Source: Lumnitzera littorea
Taxonomy: Eukaryota > Streptophyta > Magnoliopsida > Myrtales > Combretaceae
Direction of reading: 5' to 3'
NCBI GenBank assembly: GCA_024138015.1
Contig: JAMXBB010000011.1
Coordinates: 80,483,330-80,547,329, forward strand
Length of the DNA: 64,000 nt
Shown: one piece after another, positions 1 to 11,360 of the stretch
Position numbering within the stretch: position 1 is the first letter of the stretch
How the letters are laid out: every line of letters begins with the position of its first letter
The notes under the pieces: generated by a model
Databases searched by the model: none
The model's input: only the letters and a program-made list of their open reading frames with translations
Told to the model about the DNA's origin: nothing
Translations under genes and position numbers: made by a program

Positions 1-336
1 TGTGGAATCTGGAGAATTAGATCTAGCATTAGAGTGGATGCCCCTTGAGCAATAGGCAAGCAAGACCTAATTTTTTGTCCTATTTTGTCTGTTAATGAAA
101 TTCGGAAAAACTGATTCGTAAAAGGAGTGGCTTTATATTATCTGTATCTACTCATATCTTTGTAAAATCCATTGCCATTTATCCATCTTACTCATATATT
201 TCACAACCGTAAAGGATTAGAAAAAAAAAAAAAACTAGTTTATCCACATATCCTAATGAATATGTAAGCTGTAGTGTGTACCTATTTTGTCAGTGTAATT
301 GATCATAAGGTTAACTGTCCCATGCAAAAAGAGTAA
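1..336. other. Intergenic, no feature seen
   Basis: AT-rich intergenic DNA with a short A-tract near 219-234. I see no coding frame, RNA gene or clear transposon end. The window edge cuts whatever lies to the left. Confidence 0.6.
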
Positions 337-790
337 CACTATAGGAAAGAGTTGAGAGCAAATAAATATGAAGGGAAATTTTCCTTTCCTGTTTTGGAAT
401 AGCATGGAGAAAGGGGTGGAATGAATTGGAAGGGAAAGCCTTGAGACCCGTACCCGTAGAAATGGAGAGAATGAGAAGAGAAATCAACTGGATAATTTTG
501 GGATACTCTTTAAATGAAAAACAATTTCAAATTTCAACGATTTTTCTATACTTTAAGCCTTTAACAAATTTGAAAATATAAATAGTTAATTTTCTCTCCT
601 AGTTCTTTTCTTCCCATTTCTTTTCTTATGTAAATAAAAACTTCCATTTCACTTTTCTTTCCCTTTAATTCTTTTCCTTTATGTTCTTAACTTCTTAAGT
701 TTTTCTTATTTCCCAAACCCAGTGTAGAGGAAAGATCTTTTCCTATATATTCTTTGCTTCTTCAGTTTTTCTTCTTTCCCAAACCCAGTG
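337..790. mobile_element. Probable MITE-like element with duplicated right end
   Basis: The left end reads cactataggaaag (from 337). The right end reads tttcccaaacccagtg (ending at 790), roughly its inverted complement, in the style of Harbinger/Tourist MITEs whose ends start CACT. A second copy of that right end finishes at 724, so a segment of about 66 bp is present twice. The interior is purine-rich on the left and pyrimidine-rich on the right, as expected of a foldback element, and no ORF is present. The flanking trinucleotides are taa and tag, so a clean 3-bp target duplication is not shown. Family assignment is inference. Confidence 0.4.
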
Positions 791-1123
791 TAGAGGAAAG
801 AAACAATTGCCCTAAGAAATCCAAAAGTTGTCCTCGTAGACTGATCTTTCTTGTTGCTTTGTAATGTCCTAAACGCTTGAAATCGTAAATCATTATATAT
901 ATATATGTATGTAATATGTATGATTGTGCATGTATAAAACTTTGAAAGTTTTTCGTGATACTTTAAGTCACTTATAATTGTTCTTTTTTCCTTTTATAAG
1001 AAAAGAAAAACTTAATACCCTTTCATCAATAATCTCATTTTGCCATTAACTTCTTTCTCTTTAATTATGTGCCTAAGATACTATCTCCTTTATACAAAGC
1101 TAATTTTACATCTTAGGATTATT
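791..1123. other. Intergenic, AT-rich
   Basis: Contains a short (AT)n run near 895-906 and no recognisable gene. It ends where the old LTR-like copy begins. Confidence 0.55.
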
Positions 1124-4100
1124 GTCACACCTCGAACGGATGGAGTTGTAACAATTCCGTCGTATAAACTGATCTAAAATAAAAGCTAACTTTATAGTCA
1201 CTATGATAGATAAGGCCAATACAAGGCAAACATGACTCAACCAGCTTGAAAATTCCAATAAAATACCTATTATAAGTGGAACTTGTCGTATTTTCTTCAA
1301 AATATTTATATAAGAAAACTTGCAATACACATTTTAGTACATGATTTGTATTTACATACCAATATTTATATTAAAAGACTTCATTTTTAAAGAAAATTTC
1401 AAAAGTCACAAATTCAATCATATATGTACATATTCATCAGAAAACTAGTGGTCACTTACAGAGACCGATTAGTTTTCCCATAAGAACAAAAACTTTCAAA
1501 ACGATTCAATTTCAATAGTATTCATATTTCTCCTCACTCCCTAACTCCTTGTGTACTAACATGTGATTGGATGTACCACTACATCTTTATTCTTTAGTTA
1601 ATATCTGTAACAAAATCTATTAGAATGTGAATATAACTAGCTCAATAAGCGAGACGGAGATAGAAGAGTATAATACAAACACAAGTAAGGTTATTAAATT
1701 TTTAATGAAATTGAATAGAGACAGTCATATGAAACATTATACAATGTTATCTAATTCATTATGAAGTTAGAGAAATTACATTTACTCTAACCTGAATTGA
1801 AAAGTTTCAATATAACTCAAATTAAACTAAATCGAAGCTTATGAAATGGAAAAAACACTCCTCTTGAAACTACTTTCGAACTACTGTCCTTAATTTTATC
1901 ACAATCTTCTCTTCTGTCACTTAATTTAATAAGGGTGGAGCTCTCATCGAAAGGATCGATATTTGGTTTGACATACCTAATCATTTCCCTTAATTGGTTG
2001 TTATGCATATCTAATTCAATTAAATGTTAGATTTTGATTAACTTCACTTAAAAGTGGCTAAGCAAGTTTCAAGCAAACCAAAGAATGTGAAATCTCACAA
2101 AACAATACTCTTAGGAGTTCAACTCCCACTACAAATCAATATCTCAATCACACAAATAGCATGCACATAAAGCAGCTAAATTACAACTACAAAGAAATGC
2201 ACTCTTAAGCCTCAAGATATTCTAATATAATAGCTCAATAAGCTGCAAAGTTTCCATCCCAACTTAGCTTGATGTAGTGTCATGTTATCCTTAGATGTTG
2301 TATGTCTCTTCATTAATTATCTCTAAAAATTTAATATACAACTTTAGTTTTTAATCACTGTATAAAATAAGAGTTCATTTTTAACATTAGGCATGTTTGT
2401 AATATGGGTTAAATAAGTTTCCTTAACCATTTATTAAGTTTTAGTTAAGTGTGGTAGGTTTTGAAAAAATTTCCAACTAAGGTGCTAACCTAGCATTCTA
2501 ATATAGTTTGTTGTCTATGAAGTTTTTTACCTAACTTCTAACTCTGATAAGAGTATAGAGTTCATATACAAACCACTTGCTAGCCTACTGTTCGACTCTT
2601 GGTGTGATCACAATACTCTTTACCAGACTACATTCTAACTTAGTTTCCGACAAAATTTCTAACCTTGTTGTTACTCTTATACTTTATTACTTTACACTTA
2701 AGTTCAACTTACCCTAAGTTATAAAACTATGATAAACTTATAGTTACAACATGAGAACAACTAAATTCCTAAAGCCACCTATCACACTTCTTCATCGAAA
2801 CTTCACATATATATAAATTTCTTAAGAAAACCTTTAAATTAAGCTTACATGTTACCAAATTTCAACTTAAAGTAAAAAATACTCAAATTAAAATTTCAAA
2901 TTACTCACATTTAGTTACTACAAGTTGATAAATACAAATTAAAACATAGTTTTGTGAAAATCTAACATTGCTCTTTTTAGAAAAATTTACTTTCAACACA
3001 CTATTTTGTAAAAAACCAAAATTTCTCCAAAATTCAAAAATTTTGAAAATCCAACCACATATCAAAGTGTAACCTTTTAGGAGTTTAGTCATAAGTATTT
3101 AAGTCAAAACTACAACAATTGGATTTTTTGAAAATGTGTTCGAAATTTAATTACTGGGACATTTTTCTTAAGGATCTTATACTAGCACTCAAAATTTAAA
3201 AAATCTAATTTGATATTTGAATTCCACATATAAAAATATTTGGGAAAATCAAGTTTCAAAATTTTTGAAGATTATTTACTATTTTTACTAAATTTTAGTT
3301 AAAAAATGAGGAAGTTAGATCATCTACTGTAACTTGGTGCTTCAACTATCATGGGAGAGAGGGGGTATGTCGACCAATACAGGTAGTAGTCACTCCTTTA
3401 GGTGACAAACTTCTTTCACTCTTAGGTTGTCGCTAACTTTTAGAACCCTTTAACACTTTATTTTACACAATTTTCCTCCTTATTTATTCTCTCTTAAACT
3501 CTCTTATACAAATTTGTCAAACTTCTAAATGACCAACACTTTCATAAGAGAGGGACTTTGTATTTTTATAATGGGGTTTAGAGGGTGATTTGGCTCTTTA
3601 CCCTTATCAACATGTGTTAATTAGCTTTATTATGCATCTAAAGTCAATGTTTCTAAATTTAATAGTCAACTCCACTTGACCTCTTGATTTGCCATACATC
3701 ATGGAAGATTTTTCTTATTGCCATGAAATTTTATAATAATTTTTTCCTTAATTTAGTAAATTTTCTATATATTCAGGTATTTTTAGTAATTACAGGTACA
3801 TATATTTATATAATAATTTATCCAATATATATACATGTGTTCTGCATATTATTTTATGTTCATTAATCATTTTATTACTCTTATAATTTATCTCTAAAAG
3901 TTCATTAACTAACGATGCCTAATTCGCACGTTTCCGATACATATATAATAATATAGTAAATTTCCACTATTTAGCAATATTTTTAATATTTTATTTTATT
4001 CTTGAGATCTAAGCTTATGGGGTTTCCTTAGCTAATATGACTAATCTGTTTGTAAATTACTAATCTAATCGGATTATCATTCCCAACGCATTAAATCGTT

Positions 4101-4170
4101 TGTCGGGAACCTAGTGGTACAAATACGAGGCTTATAATTATAACTTCTACACTATCATTAATTCAAAGAA
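1124..4170 (-). mobile_element. Old, diverged copy of the 3-kb LTR family (minus orientation)
   Basis: The plus-strand reading begins tgtcacacctcgaacgg, matching the start of the 10339 copy (tgtcacgccccgaagcgg). Collinear matches follow: a block near 1200-1250 (taaggccaatacaaggc against tagacctgatctacacaaggc), a cctcactccct block near 1532-1545, the gcgagacggaga block near 1648, the tctgtcacttaattt block near 1913, and the cttaagcctc ... tcccaacttagct segment near 2204-2273. Weaker resemblance (pyrimidine-rich tract near 3480, attactaatctaatcgg near 4060) suggests it runs to about 4170. No gag-pol coding is present, so this looks like a decayed solo LTR. The splice-donor position intact in the other copies is mutated here. 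The left edge is well supported and the right edge is approximate. Confidence 0.55.
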
Positions 4171-5602
4171 TGATGCAAGTCTTGATGGATCACATTCTTA
4201 CAATTTAAACAATTGGAACTTTATTTGAAAAACAAATATGAACAACCATCAATAGTTGTGTTTATGACTTGCACCCTTTTAGTAGTAATATAATGCCTTT
4301 TGACCAATTACAATTTTTTTTATCATTAATAATTTTTGTCTCTCCATCAACAATGCCTTTTGGTTCTTGGAAATTCTTGTTCTCTCTCTTTTAATTATAT
4401 GTACAAATGATATTCTTTTAGGCAAATGAAGTCCTTAACATTACTTAATCCATAATAATATAACTTTCAAGCTTAGTTTGGAAAATTTAGATTAGGTGTT
4501 CTTCAATTTAGCACGCTAGATGAATGTCAAATTGTTTTATTTTCCATATATTGTCAAACTCAAGAAATCGCATTGTCTTAATTATCCATATTGATAATAC
4601 CGTTATTACAAGAGATGGTAAGATAGAAATTCTTAGATTGAAAGCCTTCTTACACTAACATTTTTAGAGCAAAGACCTAAGACTTAAGAGAGATGAAATA
4701 TTTTCTAGGCACTGATGTTACTCGCTTAACGAAAGATATAGAGGAAACATGTACTAACCTTTGTAGAGGAGGTTGCTATACAAGGTTCTTAACTAAGGAC
4801 ACTAATAGATCTAAATGTGAAGTTAATACCTAGATAGGAAAGCCGATATTAGAACTAAATGTGAAGCTAACTAAGGAACCACTTACTTGATTTTGTTTAA
4901 CCTTAATCGAAATTAGGCATTTATTGGTTAAGAGATGAACTTTGTGTCACTGAAGTACACATGGATTTCCCAAATACCATGATGAAGGGTGAACATGGTT
5001 ATCATATCTTCATCCTTTTAAGGTTGTTCCCCTTAATATTAAGGTGAACTAGTGATGAATATTTCCTCTTCAGGCATATAACCTTTTTTTCCTCATAACA
5101 GACCAATCTATCTTTGTAACCCTTAGGAAAAATAAGAGAAAAATAAAGAAAACACATTAATTAATAAAAAGGCAATTTAGTAAAAGGATAATTTAAGTAA
5201 GGGGGTATTTAAGGAATTAGAAAAATGTTAGACACCCTTAGATTAACCTAATTTTATAACCTCTCTTTTGTCACTTTCTCCTTAAACTCAAACTTGCAAC
5301 AAGCAGTTTCTATCCTCAACTTGGTTAAGTAATCCAACGTGGTTTAGGTAAGATGATCAAACAACATATTTCTTCATGCTTTTCTATTACAAGAAGAGAT
5401 TCCAACTTCGTTTTTAGGGTTAATAATAATGTGTTTTGAGAGTTGGGTGAAAGAAAAGGTAATTGTAAGGCATAAAAAAATAATCCCAAGGAGAAAGTGT
5501 TATGTTTCAAAGGATTTCCAATTTATGATGAGATCTTAATTGAATTGATATTTTAAGGTAGAAAGATTAAGTGTTTGTTGTGTGCAAATATTGATTTATG
5601 CA
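4171..5602. other. Intergenic, unexplained AT-rich sequence
   Basis: No ORF above about 60 codons makes sense, and no transposon end was recognised. It lies between two repeat remnants, so it is probably older repeat sequence. Confidence 0.4.
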
Positions 5603-5831
5603 TGTAACGACCCAATCGGAACTCTTCTCATCGACATATTATCTACTTTGGCATCAGATGCTATATAGTTTTGTCCCTTAATACCGTAGCATTCTAACTG
5701 GTCACCCATCTTATGATTATTCTAACTTAAGCATGCTTAACTTCAAAGTTCTAACATATTCAAATCACTACACCAAAAATCACCGCAATGATTAGAGTTC
5801 TATTGCTTAGTATTAAAAGTGTATTACAACA
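5603..5831 (-). mobile_element. Cassandra-like TRIM LTR carrying a 5S-rRNA-derived segment
   Basis: The plus strand starts tgtaacgaccc and the far end reads ...tattacaaca, so on the minus strand the unit starts TG and ends CA as an LTR does. Inside, positions 5699-5752 on the minus strand preserve two 5S rRNA internal-promoter blocks: gaagttaagcatgctt (the classical 5S box A region) and gatgggtgacc (box C region), in the right order and spacing. Cassandra retrotransposons are known for a 5S domain embedded in the LTR. No internal region or second LTR is visible, so it is probably a solo LTR. Alternative: a 5S-derived SINE fragment. The outer boundary is approximate. Confidence 0.65.
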
Positions 5832-7394
5832 TAACATCTTACAAAAACTTAAGTATTAAAAAACTCATTGGATCTCTTGTTTAGTTATTAAGAATTATTG
5901 CAAAAGTTAACGAATGGATTGAAAATATTATGAAAATGGGAGTTAGATTGGATTGGATAAGTGGATGATGGTCTAATTTGCAATTTTGTTGTTAAAATTC
6001 GTTTTTGGTGCATAGTAGGTGTTGTGCATGGTCAAAACTCAACCATGCTACTTTCTTCCTCAAGTTGTATTGAGCAATGTGACCAAATGTTGATTAAGAG
6101 CATAATCGTGCTCTTTAGTATTGCCAACCTTAATGCTTTCCCTTAATTTATTTCATTACTAATTTATAAATCTTTAGTGATAATAGTATGTTATAAAAAT
6201 CATTTAAGCACTATTAACTTAGATAATTATTTACTTGGTAAGATTAAGTTAAATAGAAAAATCAAGGATAAAAGGTTAAAGATTTAGGAATTGAGAGTAG
6301 TTTACTAAAAAAGCTTTATTCTTTGTGTAATACTCTAGGTATAGAAGTTTATTCCAGTTTGTTGAATTCTTCACTGCTGATTTGGGTACATGTCACATGG
6401 TTGTTAGTTGTAGTTGTTAGGATAGTTAACTTTGAAATGAACTACAGTAATAGCAAACTCTTAATAATTGTGTTACTTGTGCTTGAAGTAGCCTATGGGA
6501 TGGTAGTGGCAAACCCCTAGGAAGCACCTTAATAATCAATAGACGATAATGTCCCTAATAGAGTTATCTATTAAAATGATCTAAGGTAGATTAGGAAATT
6601 CTAAGGCTGGAGGTTGTAGTTCTTGCATACTAAATCATAAGTATCTATTATATATTACTATGTACTATGGTATGAGAGGGGTTTGAAGACATCCGCATGC
6701 TTTATTGATTAGTTTAAATGAAAAATCATTTTACACATTTCTGACAAATAAGTGGTGATATGCATAAAACTCAATTTTATAATATTTAATTATTTATTTT
6801 TATAAATCCAAACTCAAGGAATCACTTTTGCTATTAATCCTAACTTTGTTGTAAAATTTAGACTTGATCGGATAACTTACCCGATCGTTCTAAATTTTAT
6901 GTATTGACTCTGAACACTTATAGCTACTCTTACAATGGAGCTAGAGCAAAATGCAACATGCTTAATATAAATCCTGACATTGAAAGGAATTGAGAATAAG
7001 TAGTCGAAATTAGTTCATCGAAGTTAAGTGGAAGTTTGGTCAAATCCTACTTAGTTCATTGCATGAATTACTAGTTTTGTCAAAGTTGATAATGACCTAA
7101 TGAAGTCCAAATTTAGTTGTTTAAACCTTATGATGTATTAGAGAGTTATTTATTCTAAACTCAATTTCTAAATCTGCTTTAACTTGTTCTTAACTCATGT
7201 TTAGGATTTTTAATACTTATTTGAGGTTTTATTTTGTAAGTAATACTTTTATTTCTTCTTTGACATAGCAGACTTTGCTAGTTTGCACCCATGAGTTTCA
7301 CCTAAGTTTTAAGATTTCCCATGTAAAATTCTTGTGTCTCTTTTGTATCTTTCTCCTGTTTACTATTTATAAGTCTCACAACCAGCCACTCGAG
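5832..7394. other. Intergenic; possible extra LTR fragment near 6841-6930
   Basis: Mostly featureless AT-rich DNA. Around 6855-6930 the order aatttagacttgatcgg ... cccgatcgttctaaa resembles 13278-13318 of the long LTR in the same orientation. It may be a fourth fragment of that family, or the displaced outer end of the 1124 copy. No gene seen. Confidence 0.35.
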
Positions 7395-7927
7395 GTTTTG
7401 ATCGATTGAAAGATTTAAACGAGCCAAATTATAAGTTAAGCTAAAAATATTAGTAAAAATGATCTCGTAAGTTTAAATTTAAGAAAATAAACAATAAAAT
7501 AAAAGAATATAAAAATTCTAAATTTTAAGTATATAACTCGTTATTTATCAAAAATGCGTAAAATGCATTCTGATAATTAATGAATCGCTAGAGATAAATT
7601 ATATATATACTAAAAATCATAAAATGACCTATATAATATTTGGGAATATTTATTTGTACTATATATGAATTTACAAATAGGTAGAAATACGCATAATTAC
7701 TTAAAATACACGAAATGTACTAAAATAATACTAAATAATTAAAGAAAATTCATAATTAATTAAGGAAAAATCAGGAAAAATCAGGAATGATCCAGATATA
7801 GGTCATGGCAGCTAGGGAAAATAAGAAAAAAAATTAGCCAATTAAATTAAAACAACACAAAAGTCAAATTGGAAAAAGATAAGGTAATTGTCTCATCAAA
7901 TTAATGCATAATAATTTCCCTAAAGCT

Positions 7928-7937
7928 CTATAAATAG
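7928..7937 (+). promoter_or_regulatory. TATA box of plus-oriented LTR copy
   Basis: The sequence ctataaatag sits about 530 bp from the left edge of the LTR copy, followed by a purine-rich leader. The inverted copy has the same element at 12781-12790 (minus). Conservation in both copies argues that it is the LTR core promoter. Confidence 0.6.
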
Positions 7938-8183
7938 CAAGAAAATTTCAGAAGCTCATTTAGTCAGTTTGGAGAGTAAGAAAAATAGGGAGAGGCGAAA
8001 TTGAGAGAAAAATTAGGGTTAGGAAAAAAATAAGAAAAAACTGTACAATTAGGGCCATAAAGAGGAATCAACACCAAACGAGCAGCTAGGAGTAGACGGC
8101 TACCACCACCATACGATGGTGGTAGTGCTTGGACCGGCCGATAAGGCCATAGTGGTCGACGGTAGCCGAAGCCACCTAGATCG

Positions 8184-9330
8184 GTAAGTTCGATTTCCAG
8201 CCCAATTTTGTGTAATTTTTTAAAAAATAGTAAATATTATTAGAAAATTATGAATTTTGTTATTTAGGAATATTTTTGTATGCAGTTTTTAGGAAAAATA
8301 TTATTTTGATGAAAATATGTCTCGTGATATATGGTGCTTAAGAAATCATGCAAAACAAAGCATGTTTTGGTTTATAAATAAATGACCTTAGGAGTGTAGT
8401 TTTGAACTCAAAATTTTTGTGTAGATTACTTAGATGATATAAAATAGTGTTATGAAGCCCGTTTTTAAAAATTAATTTTCAAAAAATTTAGATAATTTTT
8501 AGGCCTTAAAATGAGGCATAAAATGGGTAATTTATGGTTAATTACTGATTTAGTAAATAATTATATGTTTTAGGATGTTGAAATCTGATGAAGTATGATA
8601 CTTGTAGCATTTATGGTATAGATGTAATTATTAGGTTAATTATGTAGTAAATGAGTAATAGGGAAAAATAGTAAATTTTAAGTTGATTTTGTAAATTACG
8701 GTAATTAGGTGTAAAATCTGATTTAGAATGAATTTAGACATTTGGAAATGATAATTGATGTTGGGAGATAGTAATTAGAGTGATAAAAATATTATATGTG
8801 TATTATGTACATAATAAGTAATAGTACATAATACATAATTATTAGAAATATAATAAATAGAAAAAATTAGTATAAAAATTGATATTATGATAATAATAAA
8901 AATATACAATAAATCTGATAGGAAAATTGAATTTATGTAATTATATGAAAAATGTAAAAATTTCTTACATCAGGAGTAAATGGTATACTATTAAGGATTT
9001 AAGTATACTGGATATAATAAAATACTGACTAGAGGTAATTATAGTATTTAGGATATCTAGAAGTAAAGTGATTAATTTCATATTATGAGTTAAAACAAGT
9101 TTCTAGAGTTTGGATATAAAATAGTACTTAGAAATCGAGCTAGAATCTAATTTAAAAATCGATGCGGAAACCGAACCCGAACCTAACCCTAAACCTAGAA
9201 TAATTGTAAAAGACTTAAGACTAGATAATTAGGTATATTAAACCCTAAACAAAACATAACAATAAGTGTTATAGGATAAAACGAACCTGTAATAGTTATA
9301 TGAAAAACTAAAACCACGTTTGTGTTATAG
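8184..9330 (+). other. Putative leader intron 1 of the LTR transcript
   Basis: The donor is tcg/gtaagt at 8184 and the acceptor gtgttatag ends at 9330. Both are conserved in the inverted copy (donor gtgagt with last exon base 12531 on the minus strand; acceptor next to 11360). The interval is very AT-rich, like a plant intron, while the flanking segments are GC-richer. Splicing itself is inferred. Confidence 0.4.
9175..9200 (+). repeat. Short telomere-like stretch in the LTR
   Basis: The sequence cctaaccctaaacctag lies near 9181-9198, and aaaccctaaac follows near 9240. It is too short to be a true interstitial telomere array. It could act as a telo-box-like element or be chance. Confidence 0.3.
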
Positions 9331-9388
9331 GGATGATCGGCGATGGCCCCAGCAAGTCGGACCTCGAGTGAGTAAGCGAGGAGTCAAG
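9331..9388 (+). other. Conserved 58-nt exon-like block in LTR copy
   Basis: The block is bounded by an acceptor (ttatag) and a strong donor (aag/gtaagt). The inverted copy has the same block at 11303-11360, also 58 nt, with both splice signals kept. It is much less AT-rich than its surroundings. It carries no convincing long reading frame. Confidence 0.45.
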
Positions 9389-10338
9389 GTAAGTTGGGAT
9401 TAATACGTTGCTGTATTTTGGAGGTTTGAGATTATACTTGATTGTGCTTGTTAGATAGTTGGATGTGTGCATGTGCTTGATTATGAGTGATGCTATAATT
9501 CTGTTTGTTGTTCTAGCTTGTATTGTGTAATTTGTATAAAATGATTGATCACCCTAAACTGGACCTAATCAAATATACAACTTGTAATCATAATCGGACT
9601 TGCATAGCAACCCATTAGGGGAAACCTAGGATTCTTCGGCCAAATACCGACCCATTCGAAAAGAATAGCGCAAGATTGCATAATGGTCCCTTCTTCATCC
9701 TTAGTCTATCTAAGTGACAGATGAGGAGGTTGCGGCAAAAGTGAAGTCAATGGTTCGAAGGTAGTCGCGGGAGGAGCGATGTCTTTATTACACAAGCCTA
9801 GGTTTGGTCATGAGCTATTGCATTAATGGCAACTCCTCAAACCGGATTAAAGCGGGCGCAATTTCTATAATCTCACGACGGGCCGAACAACATCGTGCGA
9901 TGACATTTTCTTGAACATGCATTGTACCTAATAAGTTGGTTAATAACCTTGTTATATTTATGGTATAGTTTTAAATCCTCCATCTTAACTTATTGAGCTA
10001 TGATTGCTCACATCCCTATAAACGTCGTACAGGTGCTGGCTAAGAAGCGGCATATGACTACTCTGAAACTAGCAACCGGTAGATCCTGGAGAGTGAGAAA
10101 AAACATTTGAAGAATAAACATATATTTTTAAGATCTAAGCTTTTACTTTAGAATTTTTCATTTCTGAATAATGTAATAACTAGGGAATATATTACAGAGA
10201 AATATTGTAAACTTTAATTGTAATAACTGAATTATAGTGTATATATATATTTCCTCACTTTGTTAGGTAAATGATTTATTTAAATTACAAACTGTTTATT
10301 TTAAAGTGGGTTAGTCGTGGACGCCTTGTGTAGATCAG

Positions 10339-10433
10339 TGTCACGCCCCGAAGCGGCAGAGTCATAACAGCCCCCGCCGTGTAAACCATCCTAAGATAGA
10401 AGTTGGCCTTACAACTGCTATCTTAGACCTGAT
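10339..10433 (+). repeat. Terminal inverted repeat, left
   Basis: Inverted partner of 13369-13463. It begins tgtcacgccccgaagcgg. The diverged copy at 1124 starts with the same sequence. Confidence 0.8.
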
Positions 10434-11302
10434 CTACACAAGGCGTCCACGACTAACCCGCTTTGAAGTAGACAATTTGTAATTTAAACAAATCATTTAC
10501 CTAAGAAAGTGAGAAAAGTTATATAATCACTAAAATTCAGTTATTACATTAATCAGAAATGAAAAGTAAATTATGTGTTGATTTTTCAATGTTTTTCCTC
10601 ACTCCCCAAGATTCAGCAGTTGCTAACTTCCGAGTAGTTGTTTACCGCTTATTAGCCAGCACCTGCACGACGTCTATAGGGATGTGAGCAACCACAGCTC
10701 AGTAAATAGGGACGGAGAACTTAAAACTATACTAGAAACACAACAAGATTTTCAATCACTTATTAGATGCAATGCATGTGCAAGCAAATGCCATCGCACA
10801 ACGTTGTCCGGCCCGTCGTGAGATTAGAGAAATTGCGCCCGCTCTAATCCGGGTTGAGGAGTTGCCGTTAATGCAACAGCTCACGACCAAACCTAGGCTT
10901 GTGTAATGGAGACCTTACTCCTCCCGCGACTACCTTCGAACCACTGCCTTCACCCGCCGCGACCTCCTCTCCTGTCACTTAGTTCGACTGAGGATGAAGA
11001 AGGGACCATTTTACAATCCTGCGCTATCCCTTCCGAAGGGGTCGGTATTTGGCCGGAGAGTCCTAAGTTCCCCTAACGAGTTGCAATGCATGTCCGATTA
11101 TAATTACTGGTCGGATATTCAATTAAGTCCAGTATAGGGTGATCGATCATTTCATACAATTCATATAATATGTGCAGAGCAACAAACAGAATCATGGCAT
11201 CACCCATAATCAAGCACATGCATACATTCAACTATCTAACAAGCACAATCAAGCATAATCTTAAGCCTCCCAAAATACAGCATCGTATTAATCCCAACTT
11301 AC

Positions 11303-11360
11303 CTCGACTCCTCGCTTGCTCACTCAAAGTCCGATTTGCTCAGGCCATCGCCGGTTATCC
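11303..11360 (-). other. Conserved 58-nt exon-like block, inverted LTR copy
   Basis: On the minus strand the acceptor gtgttatag precedes 11360 and the donor gag/gtaagt follows 11303. It is the counterpart of 9331-9388 and of identical length. Confidence 0.45.

Larger units (their letters stand above)
7395..10338 (+). mobile_element. Long LTR copy, plus orientation, both ends missing
   Basis: This segment is the reverse complement of 10425-13300, with clear similarity along the whole length (for example its last bases, gacgccttgtgtagatcag, against 10428-10448 reversed). It lacks the first ~180 and last ~90 bases of the unit as defined by the intact copy. It contains a TATA box (ctataaatag, 7928-7937), a purine-rich leader, a GC-rich patch (8085-8180) ending in a good splice donor (tcg/gtaagt at 8184), and a 58-nt internal exon-like block. 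No protein-coding frame is present. The long LTR and TATA position fit a Ty3/gypsy chromovirus of the Tekay/Del type, but without gag-pol the family is inference. Confidence 0.7.

Noticed and set aside
9175..9250. Interstitial telomere repeat
   Set aside because: Only two or three imperfect ccctaaa-like units, insufficient for a telomeric array.
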